23,225 bases of DNA. Source: a bacterium UBP11_UBA4055 (lineage in GTDB: Bacteria > UBA4055). Below the pieces are notes generated by a model. The model was not told the origin of the DNA and searched no databases. It saw only the letters and a list, made by a program, of their open reading frames with translations. A program made the translations under genes and the position numbers. The number at the start of each line of letters is the position of its first letter. The stretch's first letter is position 1. Location: NCBI GenBank assembly GCA_002382735.1, contig DFZN01000011.1, positions 1-23,225 on the forward strand, in the 5' to 3' direction. Below are positions 1 to 8,800 of the stretch, one piece after another.

Positions 1-60
1 GCAAAAAGACGGATTCTAATTGATTCTGTTGAAAAATTATCTGATCTTGACGAGTTGTGA
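1..60 (+). CDS. 3' end of an unidentified gene (partial)
   Basis: Frame 1 is open from the window edge to a TGA at 58-60 and would encode a 19-residue C-terminal tail (ending KLSDLDEL). The other two plus frames and the minus frames close quickly here. It would converge on the Smr-domain gene, with only 23 bases between the stops and no visible terminator. The tail is too short to assign to any family. The reading is plausible but rests only on frame openness. Confidence 0.4.
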   Translation, partial: AKRRILIDSVEKLSDLDEL

Positions 61-83
61 ATGAAAAATAAACGATCCCTTAT

Positions 84-524
84 CTAAGCCTTGAACTTCT
101 TGACCTTCCCTTTAATTTCAGTCAGCCTGCCCGTTGAAACGAGTTCCTTAACAGCCTGATTTACCAGACCGGTGCCGAACTTCCTGAATTCGCCTGTGAT
201 CTTATCTTTTGTTTTGGGAGTTATTGTACAGTATGTGATTATCTTATCTTTTATCAGATCGTTCTTGTCCGGAAGTTGCGTCCTGTAATAAACTATCGTA
301 TAGCCCTGATTTCTGTCCAGAGTTTCGCCGAACTCGATCCTGCCGAAACAATTTTTGTTGGATTCTATGAAACTTCTTACAGATGACCTGATTCTGCCTC
401 CGACTCCGCTCGAGCCGTAGCCGTGAATAATTTTGAAGCTCTGTCCCTTATTCGAGTTGTAAGTCCCGATAAAATAGTCCAGAGCCTCAGAAACAGTCAT
501 TTCGTGAAGATCAATATCGATCAT
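84..524 (-). CDS. Stand-alone Smr-domain protein
   Basis: 146 residues. The N-terminal half is a Smr domain: the opening IDLHEMTVSEAL (D5, H7) matches the conserved D-L-H motif, and IIHGYGSSGVGGRIR (about residues 32-46) matches the conserved H-G-x-G loop before the final helix. Smr domains occur at the C-terminus of MutS2 and as small stand-alone proteins. Several of these are nucleases acting on branched DNA or on mRNA of stalled ribosomes; which applies here cannot be told. The remainder (about 85-146) is a lysine-rich extension I do not recognise. The gene starts 5 bases after the stop of the upstream charged-protein gene, so it is probably the last gene of that unit. No clear Shine-Dalgarno precedes ATG 524, which suggests coupling to upstream translation. 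Confidence 0.85.
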   Translation of the reverse strand: MIDIDLHEMTVSEALDYFIGTYNSNKGQSFKIIHGYGSSGVGGRIRSSVRSFIESNKNCFGRIEFGETLDRNQGYTIVYYRTQLPDKNDLIKDKIITYCTITPKTKDKITGEFRKFGTGLVNQAVKELVSTGRLTEIKGKVKKFKA

Positions 525-529
525 TTATA

Positions 530-1168
530 CTAATTATTTTTTTCGCACATTCTGAGGATCCTCTCGAGATCTTCTTTGATTATTTTATCTTTCTCAGCCT
601 GTCTTTTTTCAAAAATCCTTCTCTTTTCCTCAAGGTTTTTTTCTATATTTTTGATTATCTCGAGCTTCATATTTTCTTTTTTATCGAAGGTAGCACCCAT
701 TTTTTTCAGCATTTCTGCTTTTATCTCTTTGCGCCTGTCAGGGTCTTTTTCAGCCATATACTTTTCGATCAGCAGGTCAAATTCGATCTCATCGATGAAT
801 ATATCAATCAGTTTCTGCCTGTCCATAGGGCCTTTTTTTTCGTTCCTTACGAACCTTTTCAGTTTATGAAGTGTTCTTTCAAATATTTCGGGATGGTTTT
901 TTTTTAAAAAAAGAATTCTCTTATGAAACTGAGGGTGTTTTTCCTCAAGTGATCTCATTATTTTCTCAATTTGTTCATCAGTTAACCTCTGCGGTTTTCT
1001 GTTCTCAAAATCAGGCCTGTCAAAATCGGGCGGCCCGGGGTGAAAATCTCCCTGCATCTCAATGCAGTTCTCCGGATCTTCGCAGTTTTCAGCGAAAGGA
1101 GGCTGTGCATATATATATCCTGACGCGATCAATACTGTCAGAATCAGGATTTGCATATTTAGCTTCAT
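530..1168 (-). CDS. Exported, charged helical protein of unknown function
   Basis: 212 residues. A signal peptide is clear: MKLN, a hydrophobic stretch, then an A-x-A-like cleavage site after residue 21 (YIYA/QPP). The mature protein begins with an acidic, proline-rich segment containing two cysteines (C29, C35). From about residue 60 to the end it is a long run of Lys/Glu-rich helices with weak internal repetition (KHPQFHKRI and NHPEIFERT). The layout resembles small periplasmic helical proteins such as the Spy/CpxP group, including an LTDEQ segment where LTxxQ motifs occur, but the match is too weak to assign. Start ATG 1168 has GGGAG at good spacing. It lies 57 bases downstream of selD and 5 bases before the Smr gene. 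Confidence 0.7.
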   Translation of the reverse strand: MKLNMQILILTVLIASGYIYAQPPFAENCEDPENCIEMQGDFHPGPPDFDRPDFENRKPQRLTDEQIEKIMRSLEEKHPQFHKRILFLKKNHPEIFERTLHKLKRFVRNEKKGPMDRQKLIDIFIDEIEFDLLIEKYMAEKDPDRRKEIKAEMLKKMGATFDKKENMKLEIIKNIEKNLEEKRRIFEKRQAEKDKIIKEDLERILRMCEKNN

Positions 1169-1225
1169 AAGAACGCTCCCTTTTTTAGTGTGAACGCCGG
1201 AAAAAACATATTATTTTAAAAAACT

Positions 1226-2278
1226 TTATTTTACGGTAATAAAACCCTTATCATCGTTGAACTGACCAATCACAGAAGCTGTTTCGATTCCGGAATCATG
1301 AAGTTTTTTTATCAGTTCATTCGTTTTTGATCTGTTGACACTTATGAGCAGTCCGCCTGATGTCTGCGCATCGAAAAGAAGCATAAGTTCTTCACTGCTA
1401 AGTCCGCCGTGCTTAACTTTATGCCCGAAATATTTTCTATTTCGCTGCGAACCGCCCGGAAAAAGCATCATCCCGGCGTATTCTTTTGCCCCGTCCATGA
1501 ACGGTATTGCCGACATATCCAGAGCCGCGCCGCAATTTTGCCCTATCATCTCGGAAAGATGTCCGAAAAGACCGAATCCGGTCACATCGGTCATCGCGCT
1601 TATCCCCGTTTGAACAGCGATCTCCGAAGCTGTCCTGTTCAGCTGCGCCATCCAGTATGCCGCTTTGTCGATGTGCTCTTTTGCGGCAATATCGCCCTTC
1701 CATGCGGTCGTTATCACCCCCGAACCTATCGGTTTGGTCAGTATCAGATCATCTCCGGCTTTCACAGTATTGTTCCTGACGGCTTTTTCCGGATGCACGA
1801 TCCCTGTCACTGCAAGCCCGTATTTCATCTCAATATCCGTGATAGTGTGCCCGCCTAAGATAATCCCGCCCGCCTCAGTGACTTTATCTATACCACCCCT
1901 TAATATCTCAGTGAGCATCTCTTTGGTAACATGGCAGGAATCGTAAGCGACTATGTTCAAAGCTGTCAGCACTTTCGCGCCCATCGCGAAAATATCGCTC
2001 AGGCTGTTGGCGGCCGCAATGGTACCGTAAGTGTAAGGATCATCTACTACCGGCGTTATGAAATCAACGGTCTGGACGATCGCGTCATTATCGTTTATTT
2101 TATAAACTCCCGCATCGTCCGAGCCTTCGAAACCTACAAGCACGGCCGCGTTCGCCGGGAATTTCAGCCCTCCGATTATTTGTTTCAAGTCCTCCGGACT
2201 TACTTTTCCGGCTCAGCCTGCAGCCTGAACATACTTAGTAAGCCTGGGAGCACCTGTATCCTGATCGAGTTTCTTCAT
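1226..2278 (-). CDS. selD: Selenide, water dikinase (selenophosphate synthase), selenocysteine-containing
   Basis: Makes selenophosphate, the selenium donor for Sec-tRNA and other selenium uses, from selenide and ATP. From ATG 2278 the gene encodes 350 residues with an in-frame TGA at 2213-2215 (codon 22). The context is LTKYVQAAG-U-AGKVSPEDL, which aligns with the catalytic CGCK segment of known SelD (E. coli LTQY..GAGCGCKISP). Many SelD proteins carry Sec at this position, so I read the TGA as selenocysteine. The rest is standard SelD: GSDDAGVY, TVDFITPVVDDPY, AAANSLSDIFAMGA, LGGHT and a C-terminal AIRS-type lobe ending QTSGGL. The second cysteine of CGCK is Gly here. The start is fixed by a TGATG overlap with the phosphatase stop. 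Starting at TTG 2188 would remove the ATP-binding and catalytic N-terminus. Confidence 0.93.
2187..2212 (-). promoter_or_regulatory. SECIS-like hairpin for selD Sec insertion
   Basis: Directly downstream of the TGA the transcript can form AAGUC-CGGAG-GACUU (2201 to 2187): five Watson-Crick pairs, extendable by one U-G pair, with a five-base apical loop carrying G at its second position. This fits the loose bacterial SECIS pattern of a small stem-loop just after UGA with G near the loop start. An alternative CCGGA/UCCGG stem (2211 to 2194) overlaps it. Visual folding only. Confidence 0.6.
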
Positions 2279-2925
2279 CATTTTTTTATCATTTCTCCCG
2301 GATCGAAAGTGTCTTCATAAATGCTGTGATAAACTTTCTTTGCCGGTACCTGTATCAGTCTGTTCTCCTCCAGAATATAGCCGGAAAGAGTGTTCCCGTA
2401 AACGCAGCCGGTATCGAGGGCCGTAACATATTTTCCGAACATCAGACCAAGCTTTGCCCAGTGGCCGAAATAAATGTGCTTTGTGCCGTAATACCCGTCG
2501 AACCAGGGCGCGTTTGTATGACCAAGCATCCTCAGCGAGACCAGATTGTCCTTACTGTTGTCCTTGAACGCGACAGCGGGATCGAAACCGGCGTGTACGA
2601 TTATGAAATCTTCGTCTATTATGTAATAAGGAAGTGACTTCATCCATTCCAGGTGCTCTTCTATCTCGAGCCTTCTGAAATTGAACGATTCGACGGAATT
2701 GTCTTCAAACGGCCAGCTCTTTAGATACCAGTGCTCATGGTTTCCCATTACTGCCCTGATATTGTTTTCCTTTACGAACCTGATACATTTATCCGAGAAC
2801 GGACCGCGGTTGATGATATCCCCCACGCAAAAGATCCTGTCTGAACTTTCAGGAGCGAATTTATCCACCATCGAGGCGAGCTCGTCATAGCATCCGTGAA
2901 TATCTCCGATCACAAGTGTTCTCAT
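2278..2925 (-). CDS. Calcineurin-like metallophosphatase (ApaH/PrpE-like Ser/Thr phosphatase family)
   Basis: 215 residues with the full PPP-type dimetal signature: GDIHGCY (7-13), GDIINRG (35-41), GNHEHW (61-66), VHAG (H111) and FGHW (H155), then LDTGCVYG (170-177), common in bacterial ApaH/PrpE relatives. Likely substrates are dinucleoside polyphosphates or phosphoproteins; the sequence does not decide. In the second motif the second Asp of GDxxDRG is Asn (N39), as in some bacterial relatives. The stop overlaps the selD start (TGATG), so the two are probably translationally coupled. ATG 2925 begins just downstream of the rpsT terminator, with no good Shine-Dalgarno. Confidence 0.85.
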   Translation of the reverse strand: MRTLVIGDIHGCYDELASMVDKFAPESSDRIFCVGDIINRGPFSDKCIRFVKENNIRAVMGNHEHWYLKSWPFEDNSVESFNFRRLEIEEHLEWMKSLPYYIIDEDFIIVHAGFDPAVAFKDNSKDNLVSLRMLGHTNAPWFDGYYGTKHIYFGHWAKLGLMFGKYVTALDTGCVYGNTLSGYILEENRLIQVPAKKVYHSIYEDTFDPGEMIKK

Positions 2926-2934
2926 ACAGCCGAT

Positions 2935-2962
2935 AAAAAAAGCAGCTCATGGCTGCTTTTTT
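2935..2962 (-). terminator. Intrinsic terminator after rpsT
   Basis: Stem AGCAGC (2941-2946) and GCTGCT (2952-2957) with a 5-base loop. It has a run of A on the left and T on the right, so it can act in both directions. On the minus strand it lies immediately after the rpsT stop codon and is followed by six T. Confidence 0.85.
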
Positions 2963-2963
2963 A

Positions 2964-3236
2964 TTACTTTTTTTCTTCACCGGAATTCAGCTTGCCGACA
3001 AATTCCGATAATTTTGATTTCTTATTTGAAGCATTATTTTTCTTTATGACGCCTTTTATTGTCAGTTTGTCCATAATGGACTGAGCCGCAAGATAGTTTT
3101 GCAGTCCTTCTTCTTTAGAAGCGGATGATCTGACTTTTTTAATGGCTGTTTTCATCATAGACTTGTAGTGTTTGTTGTAAGCGTTCTCCGCTTTCGATTT
3201 CGACAGTCTTTTAGCAGCTGATTTGTGATGAGGCAT
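2964..3236 (-). CDS. rpsT: 30S ribosomal protein bS20
   Basis: 90 residues, the usual length for S20. It begins MPHHKSAAKRLSKSKAEN, the conserved N-terminus that binds 16S rRNA, and is rich in Lys, Ala and Ser with the typical long-helix pattern (MMKTAIKKVR, AAQSIMDKLTIKGVIKKN). AGGAG sits six bases before ATG 3236. It is a single-gene transcript, with a consensus-like promoter upstream and an intrinsic terminator right after the stop. Transcribed divergently from the amidohydrolase operon. Confidence 0.97.
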   Translation of the reverse strand: MPHHKSAAKRLSKSKAENAYNKHYKSMMKTAIKKVRSSASKEEGLQNYLAAQSIMDKLTIKGVIKKNNASNKKSKLSEFVGKLNSGEEKK

Positions 3237-3283
3237 TTTTACTCCTTTTTTGCCGTTTTTCGCCTTGTTCCAATGAGCGTGAA

Positions 3284-3312
3284 AATATAATAAAGATCGG
3301 ACATCTTGTCAA
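3284..3312 (-). promoter_or_regulatory. Sigma70-type promoter of rpsT
   Basis: On the minus strand: TTGACA (3312-3307), a 17-base spacer, then TATATT (3289-3284), about 48 bases before the rpsT start. A perfect -35 and a good -10 fit a highly expressed ribosomal protein gene. Confidence 0.8.
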
Positions 3313-3370
3313 GTGAAATTATCTTTCAATTATTGTCGGCATTTTCTTACATCCCTATCTTTAAATTTAC

Positions 3371-3399
3371 TTGCTAAAAGCATAATTTTTTAATACTTT
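3371..3399 (+). promoter_or_regulatory. Possible promoter of the amidohydrolase-prfA-tamB-mntP operon
   Basis: TTGCTA (3371-3376), 17 bases, TACTTT (3394-3399), about 30 bases before the start codon. Both boxes are imperfect and the surroundings are A+T-rich, so other placements are possible. The 194-base divergent region 3237-3430 must hold a promoter for this strand. Confidence 0.35.
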
Positions 3400-3430
3400 T
3401 AGTTCCTTATTTAAAATAGGAGGTATTAAT

Positions 3431-4765
3431 ATGGCGGAAAATTATCTGATCCTTAACTCGAATATACTGACTTTCGGACCCAAACCGAAAAATATCAGGA
3501 ACGGCGCGGTCTATGTGGGAAGAGGGACGGTTCTCGATTTCGGACCCGAAAAAGACATGCTCGCAAAATATTCTGATGAACCGAACAGGATCGACGCGAA
3601 AGGCAGGATCGTAATGCCCGGATTCGTTGACTTCCACAATCATCTCTACAGCGGATTTTTCCCCAACATACCTACAGGAATCAACAGTGGTTCGGACTAT
3701 AAAACATACATGGACAAATACTGGTGGAAACTCGCGGGCAAACTTTCGTCAGACGGGATATATTATTCAGCTGTGAAAGGTATCATAAACTCGATAAAAT
3801 CCGGCGTCACCACGGTATTCAATCTTCATTCAAGCCCGGCCTGCATTGACGACTCGCTTATCGACATCGCGGAAGCTTTCGAAGAACTTTCAATGAGAGG
3901 CGTTATAGGCTACGAGATCAGCAACAGGAACGGCGAAGAAGAAGCCGACAGGATGTTCAAAATGAACTCGGAATTCGCTGAGGAATACAAGAACAATCCG
4001 CTTGTAACGGGAATGATCGGTCTGTATAACGCTAATGAGGCTTCCGACCGTCTTTTAAGAAATGTTGTGAAATTTACTGACAGAACAGGCGCAGGAACGG
4101 TCATCCACCTTTCAGAAACAGATAACGAGGATGAGATCTCCGTCAAGAATTTCGATAAGAAATACTGTATAGACAGACTTTACGATATAGGTCTTCTGAA
4201 CTCGAAAACGATCCTTGCATCGACCAACTATATCGACGAGACCGATATCGAGATTATAAAAGAGGCTAAGTCCGGCATAGTGCTCACTCCGTCTTCAGCT
4301 TATTATAAGGGTCTGGATTTTGCGCCGATAGAAGATATCGTGGCTCATAACATTCCGATGGGATTCGGTTCAGACGGAATATATCACTCAATAATGTCCG
4401 AGGCTTCTTTCGCCCACAGGATCCTCAGGCAGAAAGTAAAAGGGTTCAGCTCAGGCAATACAGAGATATCGGAGATCCTTTCAAAGTCCAGCTTCAGACT
4501 TGCGAACAATTTCGTTTCGAAATCTATCGGCGAGATAAAACTTGGCGCGGCGGCCGATCTGATCTTCGTCGATTACCTGCCGGAGCACGAGATAACCCAG
4601 GATAACCTCCATACGAACCTCATTTTCGGGATCCTTCAGTCAAGAGTTGCGGGATCGATAATAAACGGAAATGTCGTTATGAAAGATTTCGAACTCTCCG
4701 GGATCGACGAATTCGAGCTCAATAAAAAATTCATCGAATACGCAAAAGAACTGAACATAAAGTAA
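3431..4765 (+). CDS. SsnA-like amidohydrolase, divergent active site
   Basis: 444 residues, the length of E. coli SsnA, with a TIM-barrel amidohydrolase layout. Family landmarks: GRIVMPGFVDFHNHLYSG (about 58-75), WWKLAGKLSSDGIYYS (98-113), IKSGVTTV, SSPACIDDSL, VIHLSE (H226, E229), GSDG (D315) and LGAAADLIFVDY near the C-terminus. SsnA relatives are putative aminohydrolases found near selenium-linked molybdenum hydroxylase genes. H69, H71, H226 and D315 are kept. However, LYNANE replaces the SsnA AHAPFT segment, AST (263-265) replaces the AHG histidine, and TPSS replaces HNAR. Metal binding may thus be altered or lost. AGGAGGT precedes ATG 3431 at ideal spacing. First gene of a tight operon, 7 bases before prfA. 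Confidence 0.8.
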   Translation: MAENYLILNSNILTFGPKPKNIRNGAVYVGRGTVLDFGPEKDMLAKYSDEPNRIDAKGRIVMPGFVDFHNHLYSGFFPNIPTGINSGSDYKTYMDKYWWKLAGKLSSDGIYYSAVKGIINSIKSGVTTVFNLHSSPACIDDSLIDIAEAFEELSMRGVIGYEISNRNGEEEADRMFKMNSEFAEEYKNNPLVTGMIGLYNANEASDRLLRNVVKFTDRTGAGTVIHLSETDNEDEISVKNFDKKYCIDRLYDIGLLNSKTILASTNYIDETDIEIIKEAKSGIVLTPSSAYYKGLDFAPIEDIVAHNIPMGFGSDGIYHSIMSEASFAHRILRQKVKGFSSGNTEISEILSKSSFRLANNFVSKSIGEIKLGAAADLIFVDYLPEHEITQDNLHTNLIFGILQSRVAGSIINGNVVMKDFELSGIDEFELNKKFIEYAKELNIK

Positions 4766-4772
4766 GAGAAGA

Positions 4773-5840
4773 ATGAAAGAGAAACTCAAAAATATCAAAG
4801 ACAAATACGACAGCCTAACTGAACAGCTTTCGGACCCTGATGTACACAGAGATCTTCAGAAAATGAAGGAACTGGGAAAAGAGAGGGCGAAACTTGAACC
4901 GATCGTAACAAAATACACGGAACTCCTCAAGATAGAAGACAATATCACTCAGGCTGAAGAGATGCTTGAGTCAGGCGATGCTGAAATGAAAGAGATGGCT
5001 GAAGCCGAACTTGACGAAATGAAACCTCTCCGTGAAAAACTGACCGATGAGATAAAGCTTTTGATCGTGCCGAAAGATCCGAACGACACAAAGGACATCT
5101 ACCTTGAGATCAGAGCCGGAACAGGCGGCGATGAGGCGGGGCTTTTCGCCAACGATCTTTACAGAATGTATCAGAAATATTCCGAGAGAATGGGCTGGAG
5201 CTTCGTGACCGTTGACTATAACGAGACCAATCCGGGCGTTCTCAAGGAAGCCATAATCGAGGTCAGCGGAGAAGAGGTTTACGGCAAGATGAAATTCGAA
5301 TCCGGAGTGCACAGGGTGCAGAGGGTGCCGGCGACAGAGACACAGGGAAGGGTGCACACATCGGCCGCATCTGTAGCCGTTCTGTCCCAGACCGGGGTGG
5401 GCGATATCGAGATCGGCGAAAAAGACCTTAAGATAGACACTTACCGTTCACAGGGCGCCGGCGGACAGCATGTCAACACTTCCGACTCTGCCGTAAGGAT
5501 AACGCATCTGCCTACCGGAACAGTGGTGACATGCCAGAACGAAAGATCCCAACTCAAGAACAGGCACTCCGCTATGAAGATACTCGCGTCAAGGCTCCAG
5601 GAAATGGAGCAGCGCAAGGCCGCAGAGCTTGAATCCGCGACGAGGAAACTGCAGGTAGGTTCAGGGGACAGGAGCGCAAAGATAAGGACATATAATTTTC
5701 CGCAGGGAAGGATAACGGATCACAGGATCGGGCTCACTTTATATAAACTGGATTTCATTATGGACGGGAATCTGAATGAGCTTATAGACGCGCTTATACT
5801 TGAGGATAAAGCCGAAAAGCTGAAGAACGGGGATCTGTAA
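4773..5840 (+). CDS. prfA: Peptide chain release factor 1
   Basis: 355 residues, typical RF1 length. The GGQ motif that triggers peptidyl-tRNA hydrolysis is at 230-232 (SQGAGGQHVNTSDSAVRI). The PxT stop-codon recognition tripeptide is PAT (186-188) in VHRVQRVPATETQGRVHTSA, marking RF1 (UAA/UAG) and not RF2. The N-terminal coiled region and the ERSQLKNR segment are also present. It follows the amidohydrolase by 7 bases (AGAGAAG as ribosome binding site) and precedes the TamB-like gene by 16. The common partner prmC, which methylates the GGQ glutamine, is not adjacent here. Confidence 0.97.
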   Translation: MKEKLKNIKDKYDSLTEQLSDPDVHRDLQKMKELGKERAKLEPIVTKYTELLKIEDNITQAEEMLESGDAEMKEMAEAELDEMKPLREKLTDEIKLLIVPKDPNDTKDIYLEIRAGTGGDEAGLFANDLYRMYQKYSERMGWSFVTVDYNETNPGVLKEAIIEVSGEEVYGKMKFESGVHRVQRVPATETQGRVHTSAASVAVLSQTGVGDIEIGEKDLKIDTYRSQGAGGQHVNTSDSAVRITHLPTGTVVTCQNERSQLKNRHSAMKILASRLQEMEQRKAAELESATRKLQVGSGDRSAKIRTYNFPQGRITDHRIGLTLYKLDFIMDGNLNELIDALILEDKAEKLKNGDL

Positions 5841-5856
5841 AATCCGGAGCCGTCTT

Positions 5857-8800
5857 TTGAGAGTACGGAACAGAATATTTTACTATTTTTTACTTTTTCT
5901 CATAATTGCATACGCATCATTTAATCTTATTCAGAAAGCGCTGATCTCCCCCATAATCAGAGACAACATAGTTTCAAAGGTCGGACCTGCGGTCCGCGCG
6001 GATAATTTTGATATCCGCCAAATAGTGATCGGACTTGGCGGGCTTGATCTGAAGGATGTCGTATATGAAAAAGAGAATGTCAAAATAGTGATTAAAGTTC
6101 TGACCATCGATTTTTCTCTCATGGAATCTCTGCGCAACCTCTTCAGACCCGATGAAAAGTTCTTCAAAGCCAGATCCGTAGTTCTGAACGGATGCGATAT
6201 AACAATCAATCCCGAAACAAGACCGGACAGCAGGACAAAATGGAAGTTCGAATACGACGATTTCCAAAAAATTCTGGAATTTCTAAAAGAATACGATTAT
6301 GTGAAGTCCATAAGGATCAACGATGTGAATCTGTCATACATTTCGGATTTCGGATTAAAGCTGATAAACGGAATGAGCGGATCGGCCGAGTACGACGAAA
6401 ATAAGAACATCGCACTGAACTTAAGCGGAAAATTCATCGATCCGGACGGGAATGAGATAAGGCTAAAAGGCAATATCGACAACAATCTTTATTCGGCGGA
6501 GATCGATCTTGATCTCGGTTCGAATGAGCTTAATTCCTTTAAATCGCCGTTCGGGCTGTACAATATTAGCAGCGGAAAATATGCCGGAAAAATGAAACTT
6601 GAGATAAACAAATACTCCGAGAAGAAACTTTATCTTACGGGTAACTTTTCTCTGTCCGATCTCGAAATGACATTCAATAACAGGGTGTTTTTGAGAAATG
6701 CGGGCTTCGACATCACATACATTAACGGGCTTGTATCTCTTAATTCGGCAAAAGGATATATCAACAATATCGGATTCACGGGACAGGGCAGGATAATGAA
6801 CATCCTTTACCCTTCCGGAGATATTTTTTTCAGCACCGGCGACATTCCGTGGACGCTTATCAGGGAACTTCTGAAGAAGGAGGGCTTTAATGAGATCGCT
6901 GATGAGATAATGCTGTCTGACGACAACAGGGTCGAACTTCATTTTTCTGATGACATGACGAATCCGAGGGTCAATTTTAAACTTTTTTCTGGAGCGTTAA
7001 AATACAAAAATACCGTCGTAAAAGAGGTCGAGCTGAACGGGCACTATAAATCAGGCCGTATTTTTATCGACAATTCAGGACTTTTAGCCTTCAACAGTGT
7101 GATCAGGTTCAGCGGAGAAATAAACGGACTCTCGTCAGGATCTCCGGTCTATGATATGTCTTTCAAATCTACCGGCCTGCTTTTCTCAAGTATTCCGGGT
7201 TCTCCCGGTTATATGAAAAATCTTTCAACTATCACTCAGGGCAGAATAGCAGGCAGTTTCAAAAGTTTTCCGCAGCTCAATGCCAAAATGAGCGCATTCG
7301 ATTTCAAACAACATGATGACGATCCTGTTTTCAAAGCCGAACTTAATGTGAGTGGCGAGATAGCCGATTTTACTCTTACGGCAAAGGACGGCAAAAAGGA
7401 TGTCTCCGGATATTACGATATCGTTAACGGAACATATTCCGTAAGCGGAGACGATCTGATCGGCGTGATAGGGACTGTTACCGGATACGGGCAGACAGAA
7501 CAACCGCCGCGGCTTTTTTATGAAATGACGGGTAACAGGAACTTTTTTTATGTCAGGGCCGGCTCAAAAGATCCTTTTTCTCTTCTTTACGGCGATCTCG
7601 AGGCAAAATTCGATCTAGGTAAAGATAAACTTCAATCCTTCGTTAACTGGGTTCCCGGAGAAAAGAATCTTATCAGCCGTCCCGCGAATTTCCGTTTCAC
7701 TGTTTCAGAAGATACTGTATCCGTATCCGATATTTTCTTCGATGCCAAACCTCTGGTTGGAAAACTGTCGCTCAATACAAAGAACAAAAATATCGACGGG
7801 AATTTCGAGGCGTACAATTTCGACCTCGGTAAATTTTTCGGAGTAAACAACCTTACTACGAACACTGACATCGTTCTTAAACTGAGAGGGAATACTTCGA
7901 ACCCCTATGCCGATCTGTTCATCAACGAGAACATTCTCAGATACAAAGATGCCCAAAATGACAGCATCACGATCTCTGCCGAAGCTGAAGCGCATTTTGA
8001 AAATAAAAGGATCAGGATAGAAAAAATAATCGTTTATGAAGGTCTTGCAAGAATACTTACGGCTTCCGGAAATATTACCGGCATGAAGAATATTGAGCTT
8101 GACACATACGGGGATATCAGCGCGGATTATTTCAACCCTTTCCTTACGGGAATAAAACTCAGCGGACGGCTTAAGTATAAAGCGGGACTTACTGGCAGCT
8201 TTTCTGATATCAGGCTCAGAAATTCAGATATCTCTTTCACAAAGGGTTCCGTTAACGGGGACAGGATCGATAATATCGAACTCGTAACTTCGGAATTCGA
8301 CAGTACAGGCGTGCTGGTAAAAAAACTTGTCATGGATGCAGGCGGTTATCTGAGCCTTAATGCAGAAGGTTTCATTCCTTACGACGAAAGATCGGAAATA
8401 TATGTTACAGGCGACTTTCACGGAGACCTTCTAGGATATCTTGATAAAAAAACAGCTTTCATCTCGGATTCTTATTCCGAGTGCGAAGGAAATTTCACAG
8501 TTGAGGGAAGATACAAAAAACCTAAACTGAAAGAGCTTGAGCTTTATATTCTCGACGGAAAGTTCAAGCCGTTCGGGTCCCATAAAGGATTCGACAGGAT
8601 CAGGTCAAAGCTGTTCGTTGATGAAAATCTGAAACTCGATATCATTAAACTGCTGATGAGAGAATCGTCCACAGGCGCGAATATTGCGGTCGAAAATTCT
8701 GTCATGGATGATGAGTACGGTGATATAATAATACCGGGCGGTATAAATCTTGGCCATTTGTCTCTTAAGGTCGGTGAAGAAGGTATTGACTTTAATGCTT

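Noticed and set aside
576..869. Plus-strand frame rich in Phe/Ser/Ile
   Set aside because: It is the antisense of Lys/Glu-rich codons in the exported charged protein; its composition is an artefact.
1226..2188. selD starting at TTG 2188 (320 residues)
   Set aside because: It omits the conserved LTKY..AAG-U-xGK segment that lies in frame upstream; the ATG at 2278 with a Sec TGA explains the full family length.
6463..6942. 159-codon minus-strand frame inside the TamB-like gene
   Set aside because: Antisense shadow with no motif; the plus-strand frame is continuous over 1392 codons.
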